Below, in pieces: positions 18,141 through 27,460 of a stretch of 64,000 bases of DNA. How positions within the stretch are numbered: the stretch's first letter is position 1; each line of letters begins with the position of its first letter. The stretch is from SIAQ01 sp963767835 (GTDB taxonomy: Bacteria > Planctomycetota > Planctomycetia > Gemmatales > Gemmataceae), in assembly GCA_963767835.1 (NCBI GenBank), contig CAVYFY010000002.1:186001-250000 (forward strand), written 5' to 3'. Made by a program: the position numbers and the translations under genes. Below the pieces are notes generated by a model that was not told the origin of the DNA, did not search any database, and worked only from the letters and a program-made list of their open reading frames with translations.

Positions 18141-20023
18141 ATGTGCGGCATCGCTGGGATGTTCGGGCAGTCGAATGAGCCGGTGCTGCGCACGATGCTG
18201 TCGGCATTGATTCATCGCGGCCCCGATGATGGGCACCTCGTCGCTGGTCGTAATTTCGCCCTGGGCGCGCGCCGACTCAGCATCATGGACCTGTCGGCCG
18301 GTCGGCAACCAATGTGCAACGAGGCCGGGACGATCTGGGCGGCCCAGAACGGCGAACTGTACAACTACCCCGAACTGCGGCCGATTTTGTGCGGGCGCGG
18401 CCATCAATTGCGGACCGGTTGCGACACCGAAGTCTTGCCACATCTTTACGAGGATTACGGCGCCGATTTGCCAAAGTACATTGACGGCATGTTTGCGGTT
18501 GCTGTCTGGGATGAAGCGCAGCAAACGGGCGTCCTCGCGCGCGATCGCATGGGCAAGAAGCCGCTGTATTATCACGAGCGAGATGGCGTCCTCTACTTCG
18601 CTTCCGAGATCAAGAGTCTGTTGTGCATTCCCGGTTTCGAGCGCCGCCTGAACCTGACCGCGATGCACCATTACCTCAGTTATAAGCATGTGCCGCATCC
18701 GTTGACATGTGTCGAGGGCATCCACTGCCTGCCTCCGGCACACAGCCTGATCTTTCGGCCCGGCCAAGCCCCGCGCCTGCAAGCGTACTGGCAGTTGCCC
18801 ATTGATGTCGATCCGGAGTTGGCCGCGCTGCCGGAAGAGGAGCTCGTAGATCGCCTTCTCGCGCTGCTGCGGCGGGGCGTGGAGCGGCGTCTGATGGCGG
18901 ATGTCCCGATCGGCTTTTTCTTGAGCGGCGGACTCGATTCCTCGTTGTCGACGGCTCTCGCCGCCGAGATTTGCCCGGATCGGATCAAGACGTTCACGCT
19001 TGCCTACGGCGCGGATTCGACGACGCCTGGGAAAGAAGAAGATCGCCGCTGGGCCCGGTGGGTCGCGGAAAAATATGGGACGGACCATCACGAGGAAACC
19101 ATCGACTTCGGCGATTTCCCGGCTAATTTTCGCAGTGCCCTGGCTTCCTTCGATGAGCCATTCGCCGGCGTGATTTCGACCTATTTCTTGTCGCGGCTGA
19201 TTAGCCGACATGTCAAGGTGGCGTTGGCGGGAGATGGCGCGGATGAGCTGTTCGGCAGCTATCTGTCGCATCGCCTGGCCGTGCCGATGGCAAACTATCG
19301 GAACTTTCTGGAAAGCGGCGACCGAGCGCTGATGCGGCCGTTCGAAGGAAAGCTGGATTTTCTCGCCCGCCTTGCCGACGAAAGCGACTGGGGCTGGCGC
19401 AGCAAATTGTTCGTCTTCGATGAGGCCCAAAAGAACACGTTGTACGCTCCCGATGTCGCCCGAGCGTTGCGCGGTTGCGATACGTGCACGCATCTGCGCT
19501 CGGCATTTGCGGGACTCGAGGAGAATGATCCGCTTAATCGCATTCTCAAGGCCGAGTTTCGCGGCATCTTTCCCGATCAGGTGCTGGCGTTTGTCGATCG
19601 TTTGTCGATGGCCCATTCGCTGGAGGTGCGCAGTGCATTCCTGGACACCGATTTCGTCTGCTTTGCCGCGCGCTTGCCGGGGGAATGGAAGATTCGCAAC
19701 GGCGAAACGAAGTACCTCCTCAAACGAGCGGCCGAGCGCTTTTCCCGCGCGCAATGGTGTATCGCCCCAAGGAGGGATTCGTCTTGCCCGTCAACGCCTG
19801 GCTGATGGGCAAGCTCGAAGATTACGTTCGGCAAACCTTGAGCGCAGCGCAACTCGCTCAGCATGGCTTGTTCGACATTCGCCAGGTGCAAAAACTGGTG
19901 CAGGAATTTTACGCCGGCAGAGGCGAGCACGCCAATCGTTTGTTAACCTTGCTTGCCTTCCAAGAGTGGCACGCGCTGTACAAGCCCTCCGTCCATTTGT
20001 CTCGCCCCGCGTTGGCGGCATGA
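18141..20023 (+). CDS. asnB: asparagine synthetase (glutamine-hydrolysing), one frameshift
   Basis: Class II amidotransferase that transfers glutamine ammonia to an activated carboxylate, either aspartate or a pathway intermediate. The N-terminal nucleophile follows MCGIAGMFG (Cys2). Glutaminase residues NGELYN and the synthetase P-loop FFLSGGLDSSL are intact, as are AGDGADELFGSY and RLSMAHSLEVRSAFLD. The frame reaches a stop at 19805. The missing C-terminus (VYRPKEGFVLPVNAWLMGK ... HALYKP) follows in another frame to 20023, so one base is lost near 19750, in a TTTTCCC run. Corrected length is 627 residues, normal for AsnB. Its operon place beside GT2 and radical SAM genes suggests an amide-forming role in a glycan or natural-product pathway, as known for many AsnB paralogues. 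Confidence 0.92.
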
Positions 20024-20055
20024 CAGGGCCACGGGCGCAGTCACAGGAAACGAAT

Positions 20056-20910
20056 ATGAGAAGCGATGTTTTTCCCCGTCCCTCTTTTTCGATGTTGGGA
20101 TGGGCTTACAACGAGGAAGAAAACGTCGGTGCCTATGTCGAGCGCGCTGAAGTCGCTCTGCGGGCGCTCACCGACGATTTCGAGCTCATTCTGATCGACG
20201 ATTGCAGCACCGATCAAACCCTGTCGATCGCACTCGAGTATCAGAAAACGCGCCCCTGGCTGCGCATCTTTCAAAACGACAGCAATCGAAACTGCGGCTA
20301 CAACGCCCGCCGGGCCGTCTCGCTGGCCAGCAAAGAATACATGTTTTGGCAAACGGTCGATTGGGCCTACGACATCAGCCTGCTGCCCAAAGTCCTGCCT
20401 TATTTGCGCGAGTACGATGTGCTGCAAGGGACGCGGCTCACCACCTTCACCTGGCGAGGCCTCGCGGATCGCTCCGACAATCGCGTCAAGGCGATGGTGT
20501 CGTTCATCAATTACCTCCTGGTGCGGATCCTGTTTCGGCTGCCGATCCATGATTACCAGAACGTCACCGTTTATCCGACGAAGCTAATCCAGTCAGTCGA
20601 ATTGGTGAGCAACAGCGCCTTCATCAACCCGGAGTGCCTGCTCAAGACATGGTGGAAAGGCACGCGTTTCAAGGAATTCCCGGTCCTCTTTTGCAAGCGC
20701 CAGCACGGCGAGGCCAAGGGTACGACGCCGAAAATGATCCTGCGGGCGATCAAAGACATTACCGCCTACTGGTGGAATTGGGTGGTGCGCGGCAAACGCG
20801 AGAATCGTGGCACCGGCCAGGTGACCTATTGGACGGCCGAGGACGAACAGCGGTTGAATGAGACGGAGGTGGCATTCGCGCCGCCGCCGCTGGTGCGAAA
20901 GTCGGCGTAA
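20056..20910 (+). CDS. family 2 glycosyltransferase
   Basis: 284 residues from ATG 20056 (ACAGGAAACG upstream); the open frame extends back into asnB. GT-A fold signs: SMLGWAYNEEENVGAYVERA at the N-terminus and LILIDDCSTDQT, the nucleotide-binding region. A conventional later DxD is not obvious: the equivalent of the metal site reads QTVDWAYD. There is no C-terminal membrane anchor. It presumably transfers a sugar from an NDP-sugar to a lipid or glycan acceptor at the cytoplasmic face, in the last position of the plus-strand operon from 15005. Confidence 0.88.
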   Translation: MRSDVFPRPSFSMLGWAYNEEENVGAYVERAEVALRALTDDFELILIDDCSTDQTLSIALEYQKTRPWLRIFQNDSNRNCGYNARRAVSLASKEYMFWQTVDWAYDISLLPKVLPYLREYDVLQGTRLTTFTWRGLADRSDNRVKAMVSFINYLLVRILFRLPIHDYQNVTVYPTKLIQSVELVSNSAFINPECLLKTWWKGTRFKEFPVLFCKRQHGEAKGTTPKMILRAIKDITAYWWNWVVRGKRENRGTGQVTYWTAEDEQRLNETEVAFAPPPLVRKSA

Positions 20911-20940
20911 AGGTGAGCCCGACGCGCAAAGCGAGGGGGT

Positions 20941-22179
20941 TCACATGCCGTAATAATCAAGCATCGCGCTGACGATGTTCTGCGCAACCGGAACGAAATG
21001 GTCGAGGTGATAAAACTCATCGGGGGCATGCGGATTGCCGCCGCCGCCGGGGCCATATAAGCAAGCGTCGGCGCGGCGGCCGTCCGGACGGCGAAAATGG
21101 CGCAAGTCGCAATGGCCCATCACCGCCTGATTGATTGGCTCCATTTCTTCCGGGCGTAATCGTCGGATCGCTTGTTTCATCGTGCGCACGAGTGGATTGT
21201 CAACGTCCTGATGCGGCGGCGTCCAGAGCGAGCCGCGCTGAACCTCAATCCGCAGCCGCGGTTCATGCGCCATGACGGCTTGCGCGGAATCCACACAGTT
21301 CGCGAAAATCTCGTCCGGGGTCCACGGCGGCGCGAATCCGACCTGAATATCAAGCAACGCTTTCTCCGGGACCGCACCGGGCCAGCAACCGCTGTGCAGT
21401 GCGCCGGCATTGACGAAAAACGGGTCGGAGACATTCAGCCATTTCGGGCATTGGGCGTTCTGCTCGCGGACCCACGCTTCCAAACTTCGCAACAGTTCGC
21501 CGGCGGCGCCGATCGGATTGACGCCACGCTGGCAACTGCACGAAGCCACCGCGACGCCCGCAATCTCGAACCGCGCCCAGATCTGGCCCAGGTGCGCGTC
21601 GATGATCCGAAACGGCCAGGTGCCGTCGATGACGATCGCAGCGTCCCCGCAATACCCGGCCCGCGTGCACGCCAACGTGCCATTGCCCGAATCTTCATCC
21701 TCAATAACGCTCTGCAGGATGACGTCGCCTGGCAAGCGCGCATCGGATTTCAACAAGCATTCCGCGATCATCAGCATCATCGCCAGCCCGGCCTTGTCGT
21801 CGAGAGCGCCGCGGCCATAGAGTTTCGTCTCGGCGATGTGCGCCGCGAAGGGCGGATGCGTCCACGAGCCGGCGTGTTCCACCGGCGCGGTGTCGGCGTG
21901 CGCATTCAGAATGAAGTGCCGATCGCCACGGCCGCGCATTCGGCCGACCACGCACGGCCGCCCTTCATACGACCGTCCCGACGGGATGTAGGGCGGCGTT
22001 TCCTCCGCGAACACCTCGCGGTCGAATACGCCGAGACCGCACATGCGATTCTTGATGTGCGCTTGCAATGCCCCTTCATCGCCCAGCACACTCGGAATGC
22101 GGACCAATTCGCGCAACAATTCGAGGTAGTCCGCGGATCGGCGGGCGATGAGATCGTGCAGATGATTTTCAAGCCGCAC
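20941..22179 (-). CDS. M20-family metallopeptidase / deacetylase
   Basis: 412 residues from GTG 22179, which overlaps the upstream methyltransferase stop by 11 bases and has GGGAGCG before it. Di-zinc hydrolase motifs: HADTAPV (His, Asp), YGRGALDDKAG (bridging Asp), IEDEDSGNGT (catalytic Glu and metal acid) and a C-terminal PGGGGNPHAPDEFYH (metal His). This is the pattern of ArgE/DapE/CPG2-type enzymes that split N-acyl amino acids or peptides. Last gene of a tight four-gene minus-strand operon with two methyltransferases and an FAD oxidoreductase, so it likely trims an acylated intermediate. Confidence 0.9.
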   Translation of the reverse strand: MRLENHLHDLIARRSADYLELLRELVRIPSVLGDEGALQAHIKNRMCGLGVFDREVFAEETPPYIPSGRSYEGRPCVVGRMRGRGDRHFILNAHADTAPVEHAGSWTHPPFAAHIAETKLYGRGALDDKAGLAMMLMIAECLLKSDARLPGDVILQSVIEDEDSGNGTLACTRAGYCGDAAIVIDGTWPFRIIDAHLGQIWARFEIAGVAVASCSCQRGVNPIGAAGELLRSLEAWVREQNAQCPKWLNVSDPFFVNAGALHSGCWPGAVPEKALLDIQVGFAPPWTPDEIFANCVDSAQAVMAHEPRLRIEVQRGSLWTPPHQDVDNPLVRTMKQAIRRLRPEEMEPINQAVMGHCDLRHFRRPDGRRADACLYGPGGGGNPHAPDEFYHLDHFVPVAQNIVSAMLDYYGM

Positions 22180-23299
22180 GTGTCGCTCCCGCGCCGGCCG
22201 CGCTGGTAAGAATCGCTTCCAGGCTCGTCACGGCGATACGCGAGCCAAAGACTGCGTGAATCTTGCGTGTTATCGCCGGCGCGTGCGGCAGCGACATGAC
22301 CGCCATGTGCGTGACCGGACGCGCTTGCAGATCGGCGAAGTTTTCGACGGGAGCGTCGAAGCCATCGAAATATTTGCCGTGGACTCCCGGGTCGTCATCG
22401 AAAAAGCGAAAACCGCTCAGCGCACGAAGCCGCGACAAGTAGGGAAGCGGCCGTAGCGGCACGTAGAACCCGAGCGACGCCCGCCGAGATTCCAGCAGCG
22501 GGCGCACATACGCTCCAAAGCGCCGGCAACTGGTGGCGGCGTGCCAGGCAAACTCCTGGAACTTCGCCACGCCCGGCGGGGCGGTAACCTTGCCGCGCCC
22601 TCGGCGCGCCAGGCAATACAGCGACGCTCCATACGAAGCATACGCGGTGTGCAGCACCTCGAAGCCCGCTTCCGTCACGACGCGGCGCAGCGAATCCTCG
22701 TCGAAATAGCTGATGTGTTCGTGCAGAATCATCGACAAATCGCCCAGCACAATGCTCGGCGTCGAATCCGGCACCGAGACGATCAGATGCCCGTCGTCAG
22801 CAAGATCGTCGTGATGGCCGCGCAAGAAGGCGACCGGGTCGGGCACGTGTTCGAGCACGCCGGACGAGAGCACGACATCCATTTTGCCAAAGCCGTGCTT
22901 CAGCGGATAAAAACCGGTGGCGCAGGGAATGCCGAATTGGGCCGCGTGCCGAGCCGTGGTGGGCCCGGGGTCGATGCCGAACACATCGAAACCGGCCTTT
23001 TTCAATTCCAGAAGGACATAGCAACCGCCGCAGCCGACATCGAGCAACCGGCGCGCGGGCTTCGGCAAGCGGGCCAGGCTGGTGTGAACGAACTTCAAGA
23101 AGTCCTGGCCGTATTTGTCCGCCAGCGCGTGTCCGGGTTGCATGTAACCGATATTGTGATCTTCAAGGTAAACCTGCCGCAATGCCGCCTGCACGCGTGC
23201 ATCGGCGACCTGCCTGATGAGTTGCGTTTGTTCATCGAACTCAAAGGCAAACGGCAGGAATTTCGGCACCGGCGCCGGCTCGTCCGGCGTATTCGCCAT
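22169..23299 (-). CDS. SAM-dependent methyltransferase (class I)
   Basis: About 376 residues if the ATG at 23299 (MANTPDEP) is used. The frame is open further upstream but would run into the FAD oxidoreductase gene, though conserved-looking FYWRM just before the start suggests it may begin slightly earlier. SAM-binding motif LLDVGCGGCYVLLELKKAG, the acidic end of strand 2 (GIDPG) and VVLSSGVLEHVPDP are clear. A long C-terminal part of about 150 residues without known motifs follows. Such bipartite enzymes methylate sugars or lipids in surface-polymer clusters. It overlaps the M20 gene downstream. Confidence 0.85.
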   Translation of the reverse strand: MANTPDEPAPVPKFLPFAFEFDEQTQLIRQVADARVQAALRQVYLEDHNIGYMQPGHALADKYGQDFLKFVHTSLARLPKPARRLLDVGCGGCYVLLELKKAGFDVFGIDPGPTTARHAAQFGIPCATGFYPLKHGFGKMDVVLSSGVLEHVPDPVAFLRGHHDDLADDGHLIVSVPDSTPSIVLGDLSMILHEHISYFDEDSLRRVVTEAGFEVLHTAYASYGASLYCLARRGRGKVTAPPGVAKFQEFAWHAATSCRRFGAYVRPLLESRRASLGFYVPLRPLPYLSRLRALSGFRFFDDDPGVHGKYFDGFDAPVENFADLQARPVTHMAVMSLPHAPAITRKIHAVFGSRIAVTSLEAILTSAAGAGATRAA

Positions 23300-23345
23300 C
23301 CGCCAGTAAAAGGATAATTCACCCAGATCAAATGCGCTCCATCGT

Positions 23346-24773
23346 TCACGCTGCTTTCTTGCTCGCCGCATGTTGTCGATCCATGATGCGGCGGTAGGTG
23401 TCGGCGAAAATATCCGTTTGGAAGAACAATCCTGGCTGCGACAGGATGCCGAACATCGAGAGATTTGCCAGCCCCAACGCGGCGACGGCGTCACGTAGCC
23501 GATTCATGTTGGCGACGTTTCGGCAGGAAAGCATTGGGAAGCCCATGGCCAGCGGCGTCACCGACGCATGAAGAACGCGCGTGCTTTCGGGAATGACGCC
23601 GAAATGGTCCAGCTCCGCGAGGGCCAGCTTTTCCATGGCGGACGCATCAAATGTCGTGGCCGGATCGATGAGCAATTCGATGCAGAGCGGAAATCCGCGT
23701 GCACGCGCCGCACCTGGGCAGTAGTTGTTGTAATCGGTGATACGGTAAGCGGGATGCCCCGTGTCGAAGCAATAGAAGTAATACAAGTCGCCGGTGTCAG
23801 GCCGTTGATCGAACAACAAATTGATGACCACGGTGCGCATGGGCGCCTCGAAGGCCATGGTTTCCGGCATGACGCCGAGCTGCTTGGCGAGCGGAGGCAG
23901 GCCGACGGTCCACAAGACTTCCGTGGGAGCGTCCAGGCGCATTGAGCCGCCGGGCGTTTGCAGCCGCACCTCGGTGATTCGATTGCCGCTGCGTTCGAGC
24001 GCTGTCAATTGCGTGCGCAGGTGGATCTTGACACCGCTAGCCCGTAAGCGCTCGGCCAGGGCGTCGATCACGCGGTGAATGCCGAAGTTGCGCGGGTAAT
24101 AGCTGCCTCGGCCCGACGAATATTGAAGGGGCAACCGGCGCTGCTCCGGAAAGGCAATGCGGCCACGCACGGTCGCCGCATTCAGGAATTCGCGCGAAAG
24201 CTCCTCGTTGAACAGCACTACGCGATCGAACGGCAAGAGCTGGCCCGCCATCACATCGATCTCGCGCGGCTCGCGCAGATACGTCTTGCGAACTACAGGA
24301 GCAAATACTTCGTCGGCGATGTACCGCCCAAAACGCTGTCGGGTCCAATCGTAAACATTGTCCGCACATGCGCCGGTCGGACGTTGCAAGTTGTCGAAAA
24401 AATCGGCGAGGCACGTCCGATAGCGGTCTGAGTTCAGCAGCCGTAAGTCGGCGTGGTGGGCGTTGTGTTGCAGTCGGCCTTGAAAGAAAACACCGGAGAG
24501 ATCGCGCCGGTTGCCGCTGAAATGGTGCCAGTCCCCCTCGGGCAACAAGCCTCGCAACAGGCCGTCCAGTTCGGCAATCCCCGTCTCGGTCATGGTGTGC
24601 ATGCCGCAATCGAAGGCGCCGAACGGGCCGGCATCGATTTTGCGCAACAGACCGCCCAGTTCGGCGGATTGCTCGACGACGTGGACGGCAGCCATCGGCC
24701 GTTCGCGCTGCCACAACAGGGCGGCCAATAGCCCCGAAACGCCGCCGCCAACGATCACGATGGTGTCTGCCAT
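23346..24773 (-). CDS. FAD-dependent oxidoreductase (amine oxidase/UGM-like)
   Basis: 475 residues. The dinucleotide fold opens with TIVIVGGGVSGLLAALLWQR, followed by VEQSAELGGLLRKID, the second part of the FAD site. A C-terminal motif near LSMFGILSQPGLFFQTDIFA closes the isoalloxazine region. It resembles protoporphyrinogen-oxidase-like and UDP-galactopyranose-mutase-like flavoproteins found in polysaccharide clusters. The substrate-binding middle part (RKTYLREPREIDVMAGQLLP) gives no assignment. One base separates its start from the stop of the preceding methyltransferase, so they are co-transcribed. Confidence 0.85.
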   Translation of the reverse strand: MADTIVIVGGGVSGLLAALLWQRERPMAAVHVVEQSAELGGLLRKIDAGPFGAFDCGMHTMTETGIAELDGLLRGLLPEGDWHHFSGNRRDLSGVFFQGRLQHNAHHADLRLLNSDRYRTCLADFFDNLQRPTGACADNVYDWTRQRFGRYIADEVFAPVVRKTYLREPREIDVMAGQLLPFDRVVLFNEELSREFLNAATVRGRIAFPEQRRLPLQYSSGRGSYYPRNFGIHRVIDALAERLRASGVKIHLRTQLTALERSGNRITEVRLQTPGGSMRLDAPTEVLWTVGLPPLAKQLGVMPETMAFEAPMRTVVINLLFDQRPDTGDLYYFYCFDTGHPAYRITDYNNYCPGAARARGFPLCIELLIDPATTFDASAMEKLALAELDHFGVIPESTRVLHASVTPLAMGFPMLSCRNVANMNRLRDAVAALGLANLSMFGILSQPGLFFQTDIFADTYRRIMDRQHAASKKAA

Positions 24774-24774
24774 A

Positions 24775-25518
24775 TCACTCCCTGTAGCAAATAGCTAACA
24801 AGAACCAGCAGTAGTCCTGCAGCTCATCGCCGACCTCGAGGAACGCGCGCAGCAGCCGATCATCCCAGTGCTGCATTTTTTCACTCGAAAGCGGCTTGAG
24901 GAAACAACCCTGCACGAGGTGGAGCCGATAGCCGGCGGCGCTGAGCAGGTCGCGGAATTCATAGCGATCATAAGAACGGAGATTGCCGACCTCCCGATCG
25001 CGCGTGTTGGCTTGCACCGGGTGGCGTTCCATGCCGATCAGCGTGCCGATGCGGCGATGCAGCGATCGGCTATTGGGCACAGTGGCAATGAGGCAACCGC
25101 CTTCGCGCAGCCAGCCGCGCGCCCGTTCGAGAAACGCCCGCGGATCGGGAACGTAGCGCAACATGTCGCCCGCCACGATGGTGTCATAAAGGCGATCCGG
25201 CACGAATTCTTGAAAAAGGCAATGAAAGCCGCGCACTTCGGAGTCTGCCGGATAGCGTTGGCGCAGGTGCTCGATGTGCCGCGCCGCACCTTCCACGACA
25301 TCCACGGAGCAGCCCTTGCCGCGCAATGCGTCCGTCCACAATCCGTCCACATACCCCAAATCGAGAACCTGCGGCCCTTTGACGAATGGCATGGCGCGCT
25401 CGAGGACGAAGCGCTTGGTGCGATTGTCGATGCCCTGCTGGAGGTCGGAGTGGTAGTAGTGCTGGGCCGCGCGTTCCACGTCATTTCGGAGCGTTTCGAT
25501 TGGTAGGCCGGCGTCCAT
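24775..25518 (-). CDS. SAM-dependent methyltransferase (class I), small
   Basis: 247 residues from ATG 25518, preceded by ACAGGAGCACGTAAGC; the open frame reaches back to 25566. SAM-binding sequence VLDLGYVDGLWTDALRGKG is a degenerate GxGxG motif (GYVDG). YDTIVAGDMLRYVPDPRAFL is the usual motif after strand 4. A C-terminal ERHPVQANTRDREVGNLRSY recalls methyltransferases acting on glycan or lipid substrates. First gene of the four-gene minus-strand operon that ends at 20941; the promoter should lie in the 350-base gap before WbqC (25519-25870), where I see no other gene. Confidence 0.85.
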   Translation of the reverse strand: MDAGLPIETLRNDVERAAQHYYHSDLQQGIDNRTKRFVLERAMPFVKGPQVLDLGYVDGLWTDALRGKGCSVDVVEGAARHIEHLRQRYPADSEVRGFHCLFQEFVPDRLYDTIVAGDMLRYVPDPRAFLERARGWLREGGCLIATVPNSRSLHRRIGTLIGMERHPVQANTRDREVGNLRSYDRYEFRDLLSAAGYRLHLVQGCFLKPLSSEKMQHWDDRLLRAFLEVGDELQDYCWFLLAICYRE

Positions 25519-25870
25519 GCTTACGTGCTCCTGTGCCAGCATCTTGCTGAAAATGAAAAACCGCACCGATTCTATCCGCGCATTTTTCCGGGAACAATAC
25601 CACTTTGGCGCATGCGCGACCGAGGTGGTCAGTGGTTCAGAACTTTCTTAGCGCAAAACCCCGACACCCACCCCCACGCGCTAGGAATCTTCGTGAAGAT
25701 GGGCACAAAGGCTGCACAAATCCAGGGATTTTGCATGTTCGCAGGATTATTTCCTGCGCGAAATTTCCTGCAAACCGTTCACTCCCCGCTTTATTCCGAT
25801 TGCTTGATTCATTGGCGTCTGCTAAAAACTCGCGAACTCCTTGCGGCACATGGAAATCGAGAGAATAACC

Positions 25871-26578
25871 ATGAAAGATCGTGTGGCGGTAATTCTGCAA
25901 CCGAGTTATTTGCCGTGGCTTGGCTATTTTGACCAGTTGCTGCGCTGCGATGTGTTCGTGGTGTATGACAATGTCCAATTCGACAAGCACGGTTGGCGGA
26001 ATCGCAATCGCATCAAGACCGCACAAGGCCCCCAATGGCTTACGGTCCCGGTCCGGACCTACAAGCAAGATTGGCCGACCAACCGTGAAATCACCATCGA
26101 TAACACGCAACACTGGCGCAAAAAACATCTGGCGAGCCTGCGGCAAAACTACGCCAAGGCCCCGTTTTTCGCCGATTATGTCGGCCTCTTCGATGACCTT
26201 TATGTGCGCGAATGGACGACGCTCTTCGACCTGGTCATGACCAGCTTCCGCATGTTGACCGACGCACTCGGCATCGTCCGCGAAATTCGCTTCGCATCGG
26301 CAATGGACATCAAGGGTGATGCGATCGAACGCTTGATCGCCATTTGCCGGCAGGTTGGTGCGACTCGCTTTTTCGAAGGCGCGGCGGGCAAGGATTACAT
26401 TGCCGACGAGCGCTTTCTAGGAGCGGGGATCGCCATTGAATATCAAGATTATCAGCATCCGGCGTATCCGCAATTACACGGCGAGTTCGTGCCATTTCTT
26501 TCCGTCGTCGATCTGCTTTTTAACTGCGGGCCGAAAAGTCTGGAACTTCTCGCGCCAGGGCTTCGCGCCGCGGCATAG
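25871..26578 (+). CDS. WbqC-family protein
   Basis: 235 residues from ATG 25871. The N-terminus VAVILQPSYLPWLGYFDQLL and DVFVVYDNVQFDKHGWRNRN are the diagnostic WbqC features (conserved QP.Y.PW.G and DD/DNVQF..), followed by LTVPVRT and later GKDYI and HGEFVPFLSVVDLLFNCGP. The family occurs in O-antigen and capsule clusters and beside aminotransferases. Its chemistry is not established in my knowledge; acyl or amino-sugar modification has been proposed. It diverges from the methyltransferase operon and is followed by a strong palindrome. Confidence 0.9.
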   Translation: MKDRVAVILQPSYLPWLGYFDQLLRCDVFVVYDNVQFDKHGWRNRNRIKTAQGPQWLTVPVRTYKQDWPTNREITIDNTQHWRKKHLASLRQNYAKAPFFADYVGLFDDLYVREWTTLFDLVMTSFRMLTDALGIVREIRFASAMDIKGDAIERLIAICRQVGATRFFEGAAGKDYIADERFLGAGIAIEYQDYQHPAYPQLHGEFVPFLSVVDLLFNCGPKSLELLAPGLRAAA

Positions 26579-26629
26579 CTGTTTACTAGCGCTCGAAAAA
26601 TAACTTCTCTATTTGGTGGCCTTCGATTT

Positions 26630-26714
26630 GTAGGGTGGGTCGAGCGTACTCGCGAGGCCCACCACGCGCTTGCACGGAACGGTGGGCCTCGCGAGTACGC
26701 TCGACCCACCCTAC
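26630..26714. repeat. perfect 34-bp inverted repeat
   Basis: Arms 26630-26663 and 26681-26714 are perfect complements around a 17-base loop; the left arm begins GTAGGGTGGGTCGAGCGTAC. It fills the space between convergent WbqC and DUF5989 genes. The sequence type (GGGTGGGTCGAGCG...) looks like a dispersed REP/MITE element. There is no T tract, so a classical intrinsic terminator is less likely. The rest of the 26579-26832 gap holds nothing I recognise. Confidence 0.9.
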
Positions 26715-26832
26715 GACGGACCGATGATTCGGGAAGTTATCTTCCGAACGTCACTTAGCCGGGCCTCGTAGAGGTGAGCGTGGGCATGGCGTCCGCCCGC
26801 CTCATTGAGGAGGGGCTAAACGAATGCGATTC

Positions 26833-26991
26833 TCAGAACAGCGTGTAGATAAACGGCGCCGCGCCGGTGCCCGCGAAGAAGGTCAAGAGCGCCAGGATTG
26901 CGATCACGAGCAAAATCGGAATCAGCCACCACTTCTTGTTGGCTTTCAAGAAATAGACGAACTCGCTTACCAGCGATGGCCGTTTTTCCAT
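26833..26991 (-). CDS. DUF5989 small membrane protein
   Basis: 52 residues from ATG 26991, preceded by AAGGAGAATGAA. The sequence has a basic amphipathic start (VSEFVYFLKANKKWW) and one transmembrane segment (LIPILLVIAILALLTFF), with a short C-terminus GAAPFIYTLF. This is the form of the DUF5989 family, typically encoded beside SxtJ and carbamoyltransferase genes, as here. Function unknown; probably an accessory subunit in the membrane. Eleven bases separate it from the SxtJ stop. Confidence 0.85.
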   Translation of the reverse strand: MEKRPSLVSEFVYFLKANKKWWLIPILLVIAILALLTFFAGTGAAPFIYTLF

Positions 26992-27001
26992 TTCATTCTC
27001 C

Positions 27002-27436
27002 TTACGATTGGTGGAAATATTGCTCGGCATTGGCCGCTTGGGCTTTGGGCATCCAGTAACTCGGAATGCCAGCGTCGAGTCGTCGGTCGAGCGCATCACG
27101 GCCGATCAAGCGAAACACCAGGGCCACCGGCGTGAAGATGCCGAAATAGATTGCGAGCAAAAGCAGTTCGCCCAGCACCAGGCCGATGGGGAGCGTGATC
27201 AGCGTGGCGGCGATGAACGGAATGCGAAGCAAGCGCGGCGAGAGCCAGGCCAGCAAACCCGTGACCAGTCCGAGCGTGGCGAAACTGCCGATCACGGCGA
27301 ATTCGGCAGGGCTCCAGTGCGCCGGCCCCGTCCGCCCAAGTGCGAGCCAACCCAGGAGCGGTAGGCCCAGCACCGCGCAAACGCCGAACTGCCGGAGCTG
27401 GCGGTCGGATGGATTCCAGGAGATTTTCACGAGCAT
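27002..27436 (-). CDS. SxtJ-family membrane protein
   Basis: 144 residues from ATG 27436 with AAGGAGA at the right distance. Four hydrophobic segments: CAVLGLPLLGWLALG, FAVIGSFATLGLVTGLLAWL, PFIAATLITLPIGLVLGELL and LLAIYFGIFTPVALVFRLIG. The PVALVFRLIGRDAL and YW C-terminal sequence match the SxtJ family, first named in saxitoxin clusters and common next to NodU/CmcH-type carbamoyltransferases. Encoded between the carbamoyltransferase and DUF5989 genes, it likely helps that enzyme act at the membrane. Confidence 0.88.
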   Translation of the reverse strand: MLVKISWNPSDRQLRQFGVCAVLGLPLLGWLALGRTGPAHWSPAEFAVIGSFATLGLVTGLLAWLSPRLLRIPFIAATLITLPIGLVLGELLLLAIYFGIFTPVALVFRLIGRDALDRRLDAGIPSYWMPKAQAANAEQYFHQS

Positions 27437-27460
27437 GCCACGTTCTCCTTGCGCCGGCGA

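Noticed and set aside
18138..19754. 538-residue minus-strand ORF
   Set aside because: Lies opposite asnB, whose motifs are unmistakable; the antisense product is Arg/Gln-rich and motif-free.
19735..19765. Programmed ribosomal frameshift in asnB
   Set aside because: No slippery heptamer or downstream structure stands out, and similar single-base shifts occur in many unrelated genes here, including essential ones.
26630..26714. CRISPR-like repeat
   Set aside because: A single palindrome with one loop; there is no array of repeats and spacers.
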